Shown piece after piece: positions 9,893 through 17,495 of a stretch of 56,638 bases of DNA; position 1 is the first letter of the stretch, and the number at the start of each line of letters is the position of its first letter. Both the position numbers and the translations under genes were made by a program. Source of the DNA: a virus. The DNA lies in the IMG/VR virus record IMGVR_UViG_3300009494_000003, positions 1 to 56,638 of that record; one strand, given 5' to 3'. The notes under the pieces were generated by a model. That model did not search any database and was not told the DNA's origin. It worked only from the letters and a program-made list of their open reading frames with translations.

Positions 9893-10465
9893 ATGCCACA
9901 AGCAAACACACAACCAACAGACCTCATTGAGATCAGAACCAAACTTATCGATGCCCTGGGGGCGCTAGCGCCCGAACATCCCCGCGCTTCGGCGGAAATT
10001 CTCCGAACGTTCCTGGAGATGCAGAGCGGCGTCGATTATTCCCTCTCTCAGATCGGCAACAATTTGCGGATTCTCAAGCGCAAGGGTGTCGTCGAGTGCA
10101 TCCGTATCAAAGGTCACAAATTCTGGGAACTTACCGGCAAAGATTACGTAGAGGATGAGGTCGTCAAGGTCCTGATCGCTTTCCCAAAGCAGATGCATGA
10201 CGATATCGTTTTCTTCAAGAAACTCGGGGGCAAGGAGAAACCCCTTAGCAAGACCGCGTTTGTCGTCAACATGGTCGCCATGGGTCTGCGAAACCTTGAC
10301 CTTTTCAAGGAACAGGTGGAGTACACGTCGCAGGCTCGGGAGGAGGCCAATGCTTTGGCCCAGCCTGACAACAACGCTCCCGGCCAAGTCTTGGCCGATG
10401 ATGTGGAGGGTCTTCAACCTTCCGGCCAACCTCCCGGCCAACCCCCGGCTGTAGAACCTCAATAA
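9893..10465 (+). CDS. Winged helix-turn-helix DNA-binding regulator
   Basis: 190 residues. Residues about 12-85 have the length and pattern of a winged helix: helices (TDLIEIRTKLIDAL, SAEILRTFLEM), a recognition segment (SLSQIGNNLRILKRKGVV) and a wing (IRIKGHKFWEL), similar in layout to MarR/ArsR-like repressors. The middle (90-150) is helical. The last 35 residues are a Pro/Gln/Gly-rich tail with a degenerate repeat (PSGQPPGQPP). It has its own promoter and sits at the border between structural and early genes, so a transcriptional switch role is plausible. The start at 9893 follows a GGAGA-like ribosome site. Confidence 0.6.
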   Translation: MPQANTQPTDLIEIRTKLIDALGALAPEHPRASAEILRTFLEMQSGVDYSLSQIGNNLRILKRKGVVECIRIKGHKFWELTGKDYVEDEVVKVLIAFPKQMHDDIVFFKKLGGKEKPLSKTAFVVNMVAMGLRNLDLFKEQVEYTSQAREEANALAQPDNNAPGQVLADDVEGLQPSGQPPGQPPAVEPQ

Positions 10466-10645
10466 TTTCAGTTCCCTACATGAAAGGTATTTTTTAATAT
10501 TGACAGAGTCCTGACAATATAGTAAGCCTATTGGTGGAAGGTCACCATGAACTTACATTCAGGTCTCGCAAGAATCGAAAAAGCAATTGTTCCGATTTTG
10601 AATACCGCACTTATGCAGGTGCGTGCCAAGAAAAAGGAGATCACT

Positions 10646-11248
10646 ATGTCCCACGAATGGAGTTGTCCCGTGGAAGGTTGTTCGCATACGGGCCAGACTG
10701 AAAAAGCGATAAAAATCCACATAACGACCAAGCACAAGATACCCAAGAATGCGCCGAATCGTCCGTCGCCTGTGCGTTTGTCAGGAGGCACGCCCACGCC
10801 CGAGCCCGAGCCGGAATTCACGCCCGCGTCTGGACCCGTGCCACCCCCGAGCCGTCTCAGCCTGCGGGGGCACCAATCGTTGCTCCCGAGCCCACACCAG
10901 CTGCTCCGAGCACCCCCGAGCCCATACCAGCGCCTGTGGACGATTCTGATAGGTTTGTACCCAGGCCTGCGGCCCCCGTCGTTCAGGAGCCTGCTCTCCA
11001 GGTTGTGCCTGAAGTCACACCCGAGTCTGTCCCCCAGATCACTCGTGAGCCAGATCAGTTCGCACCCGATGATGCGATCAATCCGGGGCTATCCTTGGCC
11101 AAGCCTGAGCCCCCTGCGGTCCAACCTCCATTTACAGCCCCGGTGCCCGAGCCTCAGCTCGTCAACGTACCCCTCGGCTCTGCGTTGCTTCTCGAAGGTC
11201 CCACGTGGTGGCAGCACCCCGGCACAGGTGCCTGGGAATCAGCCATAG
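10646..11248 (+). CDS. C2H2 zinc-finger protein, N-terminal part (frameshifted)
   Basis: I prefer the ATG at 10646, which has AAGGAG 7 bases upstream, over the longer in-frame ATG at 10547. The first 30 residues contain a classical C2H2 finger (CPVEGCSHTG ... HITTKH: Cys-x4-Cys, His-x4-His). A Pro/Glu-rich linker follows (TPTPEPEPEF). From about base 10844 the frame turns into Arg/Ser/Leu-rich nonsense-like sequence up to the stop at 11248, while the Pro/Glu-rich pattern continues one frame back. So the real protein most likely continues in the next entry through a -1 shift at the run of five C (10844-10848). Probable DNA- or RNA-binding phage protein. Confidence 0.5.
   Translation: MSHEWSCPVEGCSHTGQTEKAIKIHITTKHKIPKNAPNRPSPVRLSGGTPTPEPEPEFTPASGPVPPPSRLSLRGHQSLLPSPHQLLRAPPSPYQRLWTILIGLYPGLRPPSFRSLLSRLCLKSHPSLSPRSLVSQISSHPMMRSIRGYPWPSLSPLRSNLHLQPRCPSLSSSTYPSALRCFSKVPRGGSTPAQVPGNQP
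10844..10848 (+). other. Apparent -1 frameshift site (C5 run)
   Basis: Upstream frame: CCA CCC CCG AGC. A shift back by one base, or one extra C, gives CCA CCC CCC GAG CCG and continues as PPPEPSQPAGAP in the frame of the downstream 10936-11943 gene, whose Pro/Glu-rich sequence is already readable from about 10831. It could be a true mutation, a slippery site, or a base missed in a homopolymer during sequencing. Confidence 0.5.
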
Positions 11249-11943
11249 CCGACAAGCTCACGGTACAGGTCGTGGCCAAGGAGGTTTCGGGTACAGGTGA
11301 CGTGATGTTGATCTGTCGCACCGAGGGCGGGAATGCACTGTGGTCGGTGCAAGAGCAGCAGGTGCTTTCCGGTGCGATAAAGCTCGTGCGGGCTGCCCCG
11401 GTTTCGCCAACGCTTGAATCTGAGGCCGCGCGTCCGGCGGATGGCCAGCGTGAGATCGAAAAACCCGATTTTGACTATTTTGAAGAACAGCGTGTGGAGC
11501 AGGAAAAACGCGAGGCGCTGGAGGAGGAGCGAAAAGAGTATGGGGCTCGCCTGGGGCGGTTTACGGACGCCAATCGGCGCAAGCTGAACGCGGAAAAGGA
11601 GTTCAAGCAGGTCAGGGGTGAGGAATATGAAAAGCTCGTTGAGTACGTCAAGCAGTACGGGGAGCCCTCGGAGCCGGGCAAGCAGGACGTGCAGGTTGTC
11701 GACTTCAACTACCAGGCTCGCGTGACTACGAAGCCTGGTGACAGCGGTATCCGGCGCAAGACGGAGATCATCGTCCAGTGGCTCCTTGACCACGAGATGG
11801 ACGAGTGCCTGACGCAGAACCTGAATCTCGTTGAGTGGGAGAAGGCGAAAAAGGACGGGCGTATTCCCGCCGATCTTGTTCGCGAGGTCGAAGAGCCGTA
11901 CAAGAATGCTGATACCTTTCAGTTCCGTACCGATCCGGTCTAG
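10936..11943 (+). CDS. Pro-rich linker plus charged C-terminal domain (rest of zinc-finger protein)
   Basis: 335 residues counted from the ATG at 10936, but there is no good ribosome site there, and the frame upstream to about 10831 already reads Pro/Glu/Ala-rich protein (APEPTPAAPSTPEPIPAP), so this is probably the C-terminal part of the 10646 gene. Residues 1-80 are Pro/Glu/Val-rich. Residues 85-145 look like a small beta-domain (WWQHPGTGAWE, GDVMLICRTEGGNALWSV). Residues 180-250 are a highly charged helix or coiled coil (EQEKREALEEERKEYG). The last 70 residues are compact (ARVTTKPGDSGIRRKTEI). No enzyme signature is visible. Confidence that it is coding is high; function unknown. Confidence 0.6.
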   Translation: MDDSDRFVPRPAAPVVQEPALQVVPEVTPESVPQITREPDQFAPDDAINPGLSLAKPEPPAVQPPFTAPVPEPQLVNVPLGSALLLEGPTWWQHPGTGAWESAIADKLTVQVVAKEVSGTGDVMLICRTEGGNALWSVQEQQVLSGAIKLVRAAPVSPTLESEAARPADGQREIEKPDFDYFEEQRVEQEKREALEEERKEYGARLGRFTDANRRKLNAEKEFKQVRGEEYEKLVEYVKQYGEPSEPGKQDVQVVDFNYQARVTTKPGDSGIRRKTEIIVQWLLDHEMDECLTQNLNLVEWEKAKKDGRIPADLVREVEEPYKNADTFQFRTDPV

Positions 11944-11986
11944 TTTTTGAAGGAACAGGAGCCCTAACCAAGAAAAGGGGTACAAA

Positions 11987-12469
11987 ATGAAATGGTCCAA
12001 ATTTTTACAAGCCCTCGACCACACTGATAAAGAGGTAATGGAGGCGGTCAAGCGCAACGGGGATGCACTCCAATATGTCAATGACCCGACTGAGGCTATA
12101 TGCATGGAGGCGGTCAAGCAAGATGGGTTTGTGCTTTCGTACATCAATGACCAGACTCTGGAGTTGTGCATGGAAGCGGTTAAGCAAAACGGTTGTGCGC
12201 TCCTACATGTCAATGACCAGACTCTGGAGTTGTGTATGGAAGCGGTTAAGCAAAACGGAAATGCGCTTCGATTTGCCAAGGACCAGACGCCTGAGCTGTG
12301 CATGGAGGCGGTCAGGCAAAACGGTTATGCGCTTTCAGATGTGAAGAAGCAGACGCCGGAATTGTGTTTAGCAGCCGTGAAGCAAAACAGGGACGTGCTT
12401 CGATTCATCGATAGGGGCATTTTCGAGCCAGATGGCGAAGAGATTGACACAAGTACGTCAAAACCTTGA
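11987..12469 (+). CDS. DUF4116 repeat protein 1
   Basis: 160 residues made of about six 22-residue repeats of the pattern 'EAVKQNGxALxYVxDQTxELCM' after a short start (MKWSKFLQALDHTDKEVM). This matches the DUF4116 repeat known from phages, bacteria and giant viruses, for which no function is established. The repeats would form stacked helix pairs giving a solenoid. The C-terminal cap is FIDRGIFEPDGEE followed by a polar tail ending STSKP. It is the first of three tandem paralogues; the join to the next gene carries a conserved leader (AGGAG, then ATG) also seen before the relatives at 12500, 13226, 14184 and 30919. Confidence 0.75.
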   Translation: MKWSKFLQALDHTDKEVMEAVKRNGDALQYVNDPTEAICMEAVKQDGFVLSYINDQTLELCMEAVKQNGCALLHVNDQTLELCMEAVKQNGNALRFAKDQTPELCMEAVRQNGYALSDVKKQTPELCLAAVKQNRDVLRFIDRGIFEPDGEEIDTSTSKP

Positions 12470-12499
12470 ACACAATAGAGGAACGCAGGAGAAAAACCA

Positions 12500-13201
12500 A
12501 TGAAATTGTCCGAATTTTTAAAGGCTGTTGGTGGCGACGAATCGGCAATAATCAATTATGCAGGCGAGGAGGCCATGAGGGCGGTCAGGTGTAGCGGAAA
12601 TGCGCTTCGATTTGCTAAGGACCAGACGCCTGAGTTGTGTATGGAGGCGGTCAAGCAAAACGTATTTGCGCTCCATTACGTCCATGGCCAGACGCCGGAG
12701 TTGTGTATGAAGGCGGTCAGGCAAAACGGTTATGCACTTCGCTACGCCCGGAACCAGACGCCTGAGTTGTGCATGGAAGCCATCAAGCAAAACGGAAATG
12801 CGCTTCAATACGCCCAGAACCAGACGCCTGAGTTGTGCATGGAGGCGGTTAAGCAAGATGGGTTTGCGCTTCGATACGTCAAGGATCAAATCGAGGCGGT
12901 GTGTATGGAAGCCATCAAGCAAAACGGAAATGCGCTTCAATACGCCCGGAACCAGACGCCTGAGTTGTGCATGGAGGCGGTTAAGCAAGATGGGTTTGCG
13001 CTCCTAGATGTGAAGAAGCAGACGCTGGAATTGTGTATGGAGGCGGTCAAGCAAGAGGGATACACGCTTTCATATGTCAAGGATCAGACGCCGGAACTGT
13101 GCATGGCAGCTGTGAGGCAAAACAGGGACGCGCTCCGCTACGTCAATAAGGGTATTTTTGATGCGCTGTCACGCTTGCCAGGCCAAGCTGAAAAACCTTG
13201 A
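12500..13201 (+). CDS. DUF4116 repeat protein 2
   Basis: 233 residues with nine or so 22-residue DUF4116-type repeats (AVKQNGNALQYAQNQTPELC and variants). The N-terminal cap is MKLSEFLKAVGGDES, of the same type as the relative at 30919 rather than the MKWSEFL type of its two neighbours, so two sub-lineages are interleaved. Repeats at about residues 95-115 and 140-160 are nearly identical at DNA level, showing recent internal duplication. It ends DALSRLPGQAEKP, a tail whose DNA is duplicated after the next gene. The start codon follows AGGAG. Function unknown; a protein-protein interaction scaffold is the usual guess for such solenoids. Confidence 0.75.
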   Translation: MKLSEFLKAVGGDESAIINYAGEEAMRAVRCSGNALRFAKDQTPELCMEAVKQNVFALHYVHGQTPELCMKAVRQNGYALRYARNQTPELCMEAIKQNGNALQYAQNQTPELCMEAVKQDGFALRYVKDQIEAVCMEAIKQNGNALQYARNQTPELCMEAVKQDGFALLDVKKQTLELCMEAVKQEGYTLSYVKDQTPELCMAAVRQNRDALRYVNKGIFDALSRLPGQAEKP

Positions 13202-13275
13202 GAGAGAAACACAGGAGGGAAGCTAATGAAGTGGTCAGAATTTTTAAAGGCTCTTGATTACACTGATAAAGAGGA
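13157..13275 (+). repeat. 119-bp direct repeat, copy 1
   Basis: This segment covers the end of DUF4116 gene 2, the ribosome site and the first 17 codons of DUF4116 gene 3. It recurs 958 bases downstream (14115-14233) with about one mismatch (C/T at 13173/14131). It marks a duplication of a gene junction. Confidence 0.85.
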
Positions 13276-14119
13276 GATGGAGGCGGTCAAGCACAATGGG
13301 TTCGCGCTTCAATACGTCCGGGAACCGACGTTGGAGTTGTGCATGGCGGCGGTTAAGCAAGATGGTTATGCGCTCGCATATGTAAAGGATCAAACCGAGG
13401 CGGTGTGCATAGCGGCGGTTAAGCAAGATGGGAAGGCGCTTCAATACGTCCAGGAACCGACGTTGGAGTTGTGCATGGCGGCGGTTAAGCAAGATGGTTA
13501 TGCGCTCCGACACGTCAAGGACCAGACGTTGGAGTTGTGCATGGCGGCGGTTAAGCAAGACGGGAAGGCGCTCCGATTTGTTAAAGACCAGACGTTGGAG
13601 TTGTGTATGGAGGCGGTTAAGCAAGACGGGAAGGCGCTTTTAGATGTGAAGAAGCAGACGCCGGAATTGTGTTTAGCAGTCGTGAGGCAAAATAGAGATG
13701 CGCTCCGATTTATCGATATGGGCGTTTTTGAGCCAGAAAGTAATGTTAACAAAGAAGCTCTTCGCCCCGAGTTTATCCAATTGCGCAAATGGGTTGGCGC
13801 AATGGATATCCGATTTGTTTCGTGGGAAGAGAGTGTTGAGGTAGAGATCAAGGCCGACCACGTAAACATATACCTGTACACAAATAAATATAAATACGCG
13901 ATTCAAGCCCGATGCAAGAGCCCAGACCGGTCCTCCTATCTTGGGTGTACTGTTGGGGGTCATGGCAAGTTTTCTGGTGGAAGGGACCTGGCGGATGGTG
14001 ACTTTTCAGAAGGCACGTGGCGTAAAATATTGTCCGATATCGTAAGCTGGGAGATGATCCCCGCTTCTACGGGGAGAACCCGGATAAACTGGGACAAGGC
14101 TTCTCCTGATCCTGTTTGA
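13226..14119 (+). CDS. DUF4116 repeat protein 3 with extra C-terminal domain
   Basis: 297 residues. Residues 1-165 are a cap (MKWSEFLKALDYTDKEE) and about seven DUF4116-type 22-residue repeats (AVKQDGKALRFVKDQTLELC). Unlike its neighbours it continues with about 130 residues of a different, beta-rich domain (SVEVEIKADHVNIYLYTN, YAIQARCKSPDRSS, GCTVGGHGKFSGG) ending in SWEMIPASTGRTRINWDKA. The stop codon lies inside the second copy of the 119-bp junction repeat, which suggests that the C-terminal domain was once followed by, or recombined with, another paralogue. Function unknown. Confidence 0.75.
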   Translation: MKWSEFLKALDYTDKEEMEAVKHNGFALQYVREPTLELCMAAVKQDGYALAYVKDQTEAVCIAAVKQDGKALQYVQEPTLELCMAAVKQDGYALRHVKDQTLELCMAAVKQDGKALRFVKDQTLELCMEAVKQDGKALLDVKKQTPELCLAVVRQNRDALRFIDMGVFEPESNVNKEALRPEFIQLRKWVGAMDIRFVSWEESVEVEIKADHVNIYLYTNKYKYAIQARCKSPDRSSYLGCTVGGHGKFSGGRDLADGDFSEGTWRKILSDIVSWEMIPASTGRTRINWDKASPDPV

Positions 14120-14233
14120 TGCGCTGTCACGTTTGCCAGGCCAAGCTGAAAAACCTTGAGAGAGAAACACAGGAGGGAAGCTAATGAAGTGGTCAGAATT
14201 TTTAAAGGCTCTTGATTACACTGATAAAGAGGA
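14115..14233 (+). repeat. 119-bp direct repeat, copy 2
   Basis: Second copy of the 13157-13275 segment. It carries the former end of a DUF4116 gene, its ribosome site and the first 17 codons of another DUF4116 gene, and stops abruptly at 14233, seven bases before the ATG of the Tat-signal gene. Confidence 0.85.
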
Positions 14234-14243
14234 AACAGCATGA
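14184..14243 (+). pseudogene. Stub of a fourth DUF4116 gene
   Basis: The ATG at 14184 with its AGGAGG site reads MKWSEFLKALDYTDKEETA and stops. The first 17 codons equal those of DUF4116 gene 3, then the paralogue is lost. The stop TGA overlaps the ATG of the following Tat-signal gene (ATGA), so the stub now looks like a translated leader coupling ribosomes into that gene. It is either a relic or a working leader peptide. Confidence 0.7.
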
Positions 14244-14791
14244 AACCAAGTAAAAGCACAACGAACCCGACTCGTCGAGGCTTCTTTCGGTCAACAGGGC
14301 TGGTCTTGGGCGCGGCAATCGTGGCCCCGGGGGTCCTGGCCTCGGGGCTTATACAGGGTAAGGGTGGCAATCCAGGTGATATCCTGTGTAAGGGTTGTGG
14401 GGGGAAATTGTATGATGCCGAGCGGCACCTGAAATACCATTTTGAGTACTGGCCGATCAGCGACACACTCAAAGTTTCAGGGCCAAACGGATCGGGGTTG
14501 AAGTGCGTTCATTGTGGTTATTTGTCCTCCTGGGTGACAGGACAGACTTGGCCACAGGCGGCGCACACTGCACCCGAGGATATTCAGGTGTTTGATGACA
14601 TGGCCGACGAGCGGAATATAGTTCCACCCACAGTGCAAGCCCGGTTTGATGTTAGGATAGATAAACTAGAGAAACCTGAATGGACGCGAGATGCCTGTAA
14701 AGCGTATGGACTAAGGATTCAGGCCGCGTTTGATGATGAAATGGACATTTGGAGACGCGAGCGAGCTGCTTTGGGCTTGGCAGGGTGCTGA
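14240..14791 (+). CDS. Tat-signal zinc-binding protein of unknown function
   Basis: 183 residues. Residues 11-17 (TRRGFFR) followed by a hydrophobic stretch (GLVLGAAIVAPGVLASG, 18-34) form a textbook twin-arginine export signal. After it come two Cys pairs, CKGCGG (about 50-55) and CVHCGY (about 91-96), flanking a His-containing segment (HLKYHFEYW), which suggests a structural zinc site; folded metal-bound cargo is what the Tat system exports. The C-terminal half is helical and charged. There is no own ribosome site: its ATG overlaps the stop of the DUF4116 stub. Tat-exported phage proteins are uncommon. It may be a periplasmic protein modifying the host, or a captured host gene. Confidence 0.6.
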   Translation: MKPSKSTTNPTRRGFFRSTGLVLGAAIVAPGVLASGLIQGKGGNPGDILCKGCGGKLYDAERHLKYHFEYWPISDTLKVSGPNGSGLKCVHCGYLSSWVTGQTWPQAAHTAPEDIQVFDDMADERNIVPPTVQARFDVRIDKLEKPEWTRDACKAYGLRIQAAFDDEMDIWRRERAALGLAGC

Positions 14792-14825
14792 CACCCTGCT
14801 CCCCCTTCCCCGTGGAGGACAGGCA

Positions 14826-15137
14826 ATGAAAAAGCGGTTTTTGTGCAAGATCGGTGTTCACTCGTGGGTAGTCCAGCGGTCACGTGTGTTTGGGGGACCG
14901 CAGCCCATGGTGACTTGGGTAACCAAGTGCAAGCATTGCGACGCTGAGGCGGCTGTGTCGGTGCCCATTATATTGGATATGAAGAATATGGTGAGAGTGA
15001 ACGTGACATTTGCCAAGAGTATGATTGGGGCGGGTGATGAGTCAATAAAAGTCGTGGATAACCGAGCGCGAATTGTAGGGTTCGATCTTCATCTTCCTAC
15101 CCCTCACCCTAGATCTAAACAAATCCACATCCTGTAA
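14826..15137 (+). CDS. Small Cys/His protein, unknown
   Basis: The ATG at 14826 follows GGAGGA closely, so I use it rather than the longer frame from 14730. The 103 residues have a possible metal site made of CKIGVHSW near the start and CKHC at about 38-41 (FLCKIGVH ... TKCKHCDAE). The rest (VPIILDMKNMVRVNVTF) is beta-like. It is preceded by the Tat-signal gene and followed by the nuclease-UDG fusion. No family recognised. Confidence 0.5.
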   Translation: MKKRFLCKIGVHSWVVQRSRVFGGPQPMVTWVTKCKHCDAEAAVSVPIILDMKNMVRVNVTFAKSMIGAGDESIKVVDNRARIVGFDLHLPTPHPRSKQIHIL

Positions 15138-15146
15138 TTTATCTAC

Positions 15147-16724
15147 ATGTCTGTTGTCCTTCTCATTGATGGGAACCCCCTCGTCTGGCGCGCGGCCTAT
15201 GCCGGATACGGCGTGCGTGGCAACAGTAGCGTTTCCAAAGGGGTCCTGGGCTATTTCTATGCAATGATTGACAAATTCAGGCCTCGGGACCTTGTGGTTT
15301 GCTGGGACAAGGGCCGTTCTCGCTGGCGTTCTGAAATCTATCCTGATTACAAAGCCCACCGGATGGAAAAAAAGCGAGAGTCCGACCTCGATCTGGAGAT
15401 GGTCAAGGAACAATCTGGATACGTTCAGCGTTATCTGGAGGCCCTGGGGGTACGCCAGGTCGTCATTCCCGGTGTCGAGGCGGACGACACCTTGTCGTTG
15501 CTCTCAGAGCATTATTTTCACCTCGTGAAGGACCTTCCCGGTGCCCAGGTCATTATCGCAACCGGTGATCATGACCTCTGGCAATTGGTTCGCGAGGACG
15601 GCAAGATCGTGGTCTGGGATCCTCAAAAAGAATCTCTGATCGATCACGCGACTGTCGTGGAAACTCACGGGGTTCCACCAGGGCTGCTCCCTGATCTGAA
15701 GGCCCTGATGGGGGATGCGTCCGACAACTTGAAGGGAGTCAAGGGCATCGGTCAAAAAATTGGCTCAAAGCTGCTCCAAGATTACAAAAACCTGGGAGAA
15801 CTTTTGAGCCATGATTCTGGAATGTTGAAAGAACTTGGTAAACGTGTGGTAACCTTGCGGATCCTTGACGCAGATGACCTTCTGGGTGAAATGTACAGGC
15901 TCGTCAAGCTTCCGCATGTGGTCGAGGCCGTACATCTCCTTTCCACTACCGAATTTGGCCACCTCTCCCAGCAACTGACACAGCCGTTGGTGCGCGATGG
16001 TTTTCGCACACGTGTGATGGCCGAGCGGATTGGCAAGTCTTGCGCCGAGAGCGAGCCCTTGGTACCCGTTTCGACTCAGGATTTATCGAACATGGTGAGG
16101 CACATGGAAGCATATAAAGATCCGGGAACCGAGTGGACTTGCTTGCGCGAGGTTGATCAGGCTGTTATGGGTTGCAACGCGTGCCCCCTACGGCCCGACA
16201 CTGGGCAACACGGGTCAACGTTACCTGCCGGGCATGAACAGGCAGACATCATGCTCATCGGGCGTAATCCGGGGGCGCAGGAGCTGGAGAATGGATCTCC
16301 ATTTTGGCCTCAGGCCCCAGCCGGGGCCAGGTTGGACAAGTTTTTGGACGCCGTGGGTCTCACGCGGGGGGAATGCTGGATCACGAACGCCTGCAAATGT
16401 TACTCAATGTCGAACCGGGTGCCCACCTGGCCCGAGGTCATAGCGTGTTCTCGGTACTTGCGGGCTGAGATCGACTTGGTCAAGCCCGGGCTCATCATTT
16501 GCTTCGGGAACGAGGCCATGTCGCTCGTGACGCCGTATAAGAGCCGCGTGACGAAGCATTGTGGAGAGATCCTGACGCATCCGTCGAGTATTCTGGGTCG
16601 GATTCAGGCCATGGTGGCCATCAGTGTTCATCCGTCAGCCGCGTGCAGGGGTGGAGCGGGTGAGGCGAACATGAAGTACGCAGAGACGCAGGTGAAAGCC
16701 CTGCTGGAAAAGGTGACAGAATGA
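15147..16724 (+). CDS. Fusion: 5'-3' exonuclease (FEN/Pol I type) + family 4 uracil-DNA glycosylase
   Basis: 525 residues in two domains. Residues 1-290 are a 5'-nuclease like that of DNA polymerase I: LLIDGN near the start, YPDYKAHR (about 69-76), VEADDTLSLL (about 109), TGDHDLW (about 142) and GDASDNLKGVKGIG (about 190), giving the metal-binding acids and the helix-hairpin-helix. Residues 335-525 match family 4 uracil-DNA glycosylase: CNACPL (about 342), GRNPGAQE (about 371), TNACKCYS then IACSRY (Fe-S cysteines) and VHPS (about 493). The phage polymerase at 34.8 kb lacks a 5'-nuclease, so this protein would supply primer removal with uracil excision in one chain. The start lacks a strong ribosome site. 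Confidence 0.88.
   Translation: MSVVLLIDGNPLVWRAAYAGYGVRGNSSVSKGVLGYFYAMIDKFRPRDLVVCWDKGRSRWRSEIYPDYKAHRMEKKRESDLDLEMVKEQSGYVQRYLEALGVRQVVIPGVEADDTLSLLSEHYFHLVKDLPGAQVIIATGDHDLWQLVREDGKIVVWDPQKESLIDHATVVETHGVPPGLLPDLKALMGDASDNLKGVKGIGQKIGSKLLQDYKNLGELLSHDSGMLKELGKRVVTLRILDADDLLGEMYRLVKLPHVVEAVHLLSTTEFGHLSQQLTQPLVRDGFRTRVMAERIGKSCAESEPLVPVSTQDLSNMVRHMEAYKDPGTEWTCLREVDQAVMGCNACPLRPDTGQHGSTLPAGHEQADIMLIGRNPGAQELENGSPFWPQAPAGARLDKFLDAVGLTRGECWITNACKCYSMSNRVPTWPEVIACSRYLRAEIDLVKPGLIICFGNEAMSLVTPYKSRVTKHCGEILTHPSSILGRIQAMVAISVHPSAACRGGAGEANMKYAETQVKALLEKVTE
16641..16690 (+). repeat. 50-bp segment copied to 24136-24185
   Basis: The C-terminal coding region of the uracil-glycosylase domain is repeated with 47 of 50 bases identical at 24136-24185, where it forms part of the leader of the C5 methyltransferase gene. 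Confidence 0.8.
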
Positions 16725-16822
16725 AAATTTCAAGTAAGCGAATCGAGGAGATTGAGGCGGTGGACGAGGCTGCTCCAAGACCCAAAGCAACCCGCGACAT
16801 CCTTGATGGGGAGGGGGAGTGA
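16721..16822 (+). CDS. 33-residue remnant of the ILDGEGE coiled-coil family
   Basis: Its ATG overlaps the stop of the nuclease-glycosylase gene (ATGA). The 33 residues begin MKISSKRIEEIE, like the starts at 17495 (MKLTNDRIKEIE) and 17974 (MKIPDERIREIK), and end ILDGEGE, like the ends at 17495 (ILDGKGK) and 17974 (ILDGEGE). It therefore keeps the head and tail of the family but has lost the middle, by an in-frame deletion. Whether it is functional is unknown. Confidence 0.55.
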   Translation: MKISSKRIEEIEAVDEAAPRPKATRDILDGEGE

Positions 16823-16953
16823 TGAATGAAGAAACGATATTCATCCTCGTTCTTATATTTTTTGGCATACCCATTTTCACGATGGTGATAGTCGCAATAT
16901 CGGCGGTGATGCTGGAATCTGTTGGTAAAACCGACGACGAGAAGGGGGAGTGA
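16822..16953 (+). CDS. 43-residue single-span membrane protein
   Basis: The ATG at 16822 overlaps the previous stop. The 43 residues are MNEE, then about 27 hydrophobic residues (IFILVLIFFGIPIFTMVIV and on) and a polar tail (ESVGKTDDEKGE), so one transmembrane helix with an acidic cytoplasmic or periplasmic tail. The next gene overlaps by one base. Small membrane proteins in phage early operons may act in host inhibition or lysis control; nothing here decides. Confidence 0.55.
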   Translation: MNEETIFILVLIFFGIPIFTMVIVAISAVMLESVGKTDDEKGE

Positions 16954-17495
16954 TGGAAAACCAAGCAGCAAGAGAAATGACCTTGGTGGAAGTGGTAAAC
17001 GACTTGCCACCCAACCATCAGGCAAGGCGGGAATTTGCCGCGCTCATCACCCGCGCCGAAATAGCCGAAGCCAATAGCGAGCGGCTGGATGAGAAGCGCA
17101 AGTCCACCGAAGCTGATAACAGGCAGTTGGATATGCAATTACAGGTGGCGCTTGACAACGGCGATGAGAACGAAAAGGAAATAGAAAAAGCTGAGGCCGA
17201 TAATGAGCGGTTGCGGGAACTAACGTGCTGCAAGTGCGGTCGCAGTCTCGCACCTGATGGCGATTGTCACGGATGTCGGGCGGATAGGTTGGAGAAAGCG
17301 TTGGAGGCGGTGAAGAGGGATCGAAACCGGTTGCGCGACGTGGTTGCTGGGGGTGACACTGCCATTCGAAATGCTGCTTACGCCTTGAACGCTCGCGGAA
17401 CACCGCCCACAGACAGCGCCATCGTCCGAGAGTTGAAGGGTTATGATGACGGCATAAACATCGTTAACGTCATCCTCGACGGGAAGGGGAAGTGA
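16953..17495 (+). CDS. Coiled-coil protein with zinc ribbon, ILDGEGE family
   Basis: 180 residues from the ATG at 16953 (a GTG three bases earlier is also in frame). Residues 25-90 are a heptad-like charged coiled coil (AEIAEANSERLDEKRKS, NEKEIEKAEADNERL). CCKCGRS (about 90-96) and CHGC (about 104-107) form a zinc-ribbon-like pair. Another helix follows, and the protein ends in VNVILDGKGK, shared with its neighbours. It belongs to a run of tail-to-head paralogues separated by a conserved GGGGAAGTGATG joint. Function unknown; these may be adaptor proteins. Confidence 0.6.
   Translation: MENQAAREMTLVEVVNDLPPNHQARREFAALITRAEIAEANSERLDEKRKSTEADNRQLDMQLQVALDNGDENEKEIEKAEADNERLRELTCCKCGRSLAPDGDCHGCRADRLEKALEAVKRDRNRLRDVVAGGDTAIRNAAYALNARGTPPTDSAIVRELKGYDDGINIVNVILDGKGK

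Noticed and set aside
10500-10523. TTGACA before the zinc-finger gene
   Set aside because: The only TATAGT is 12 bases away, too close for a sigma-70 promoter; no convincing -10 at 16-18 bases.
10547-10645. Longer start of the zinc-finger gene
   Set aside because: The ATG at 10646 has a better ribosome site and the finger starts right after it; the extension is possible but not favoured.
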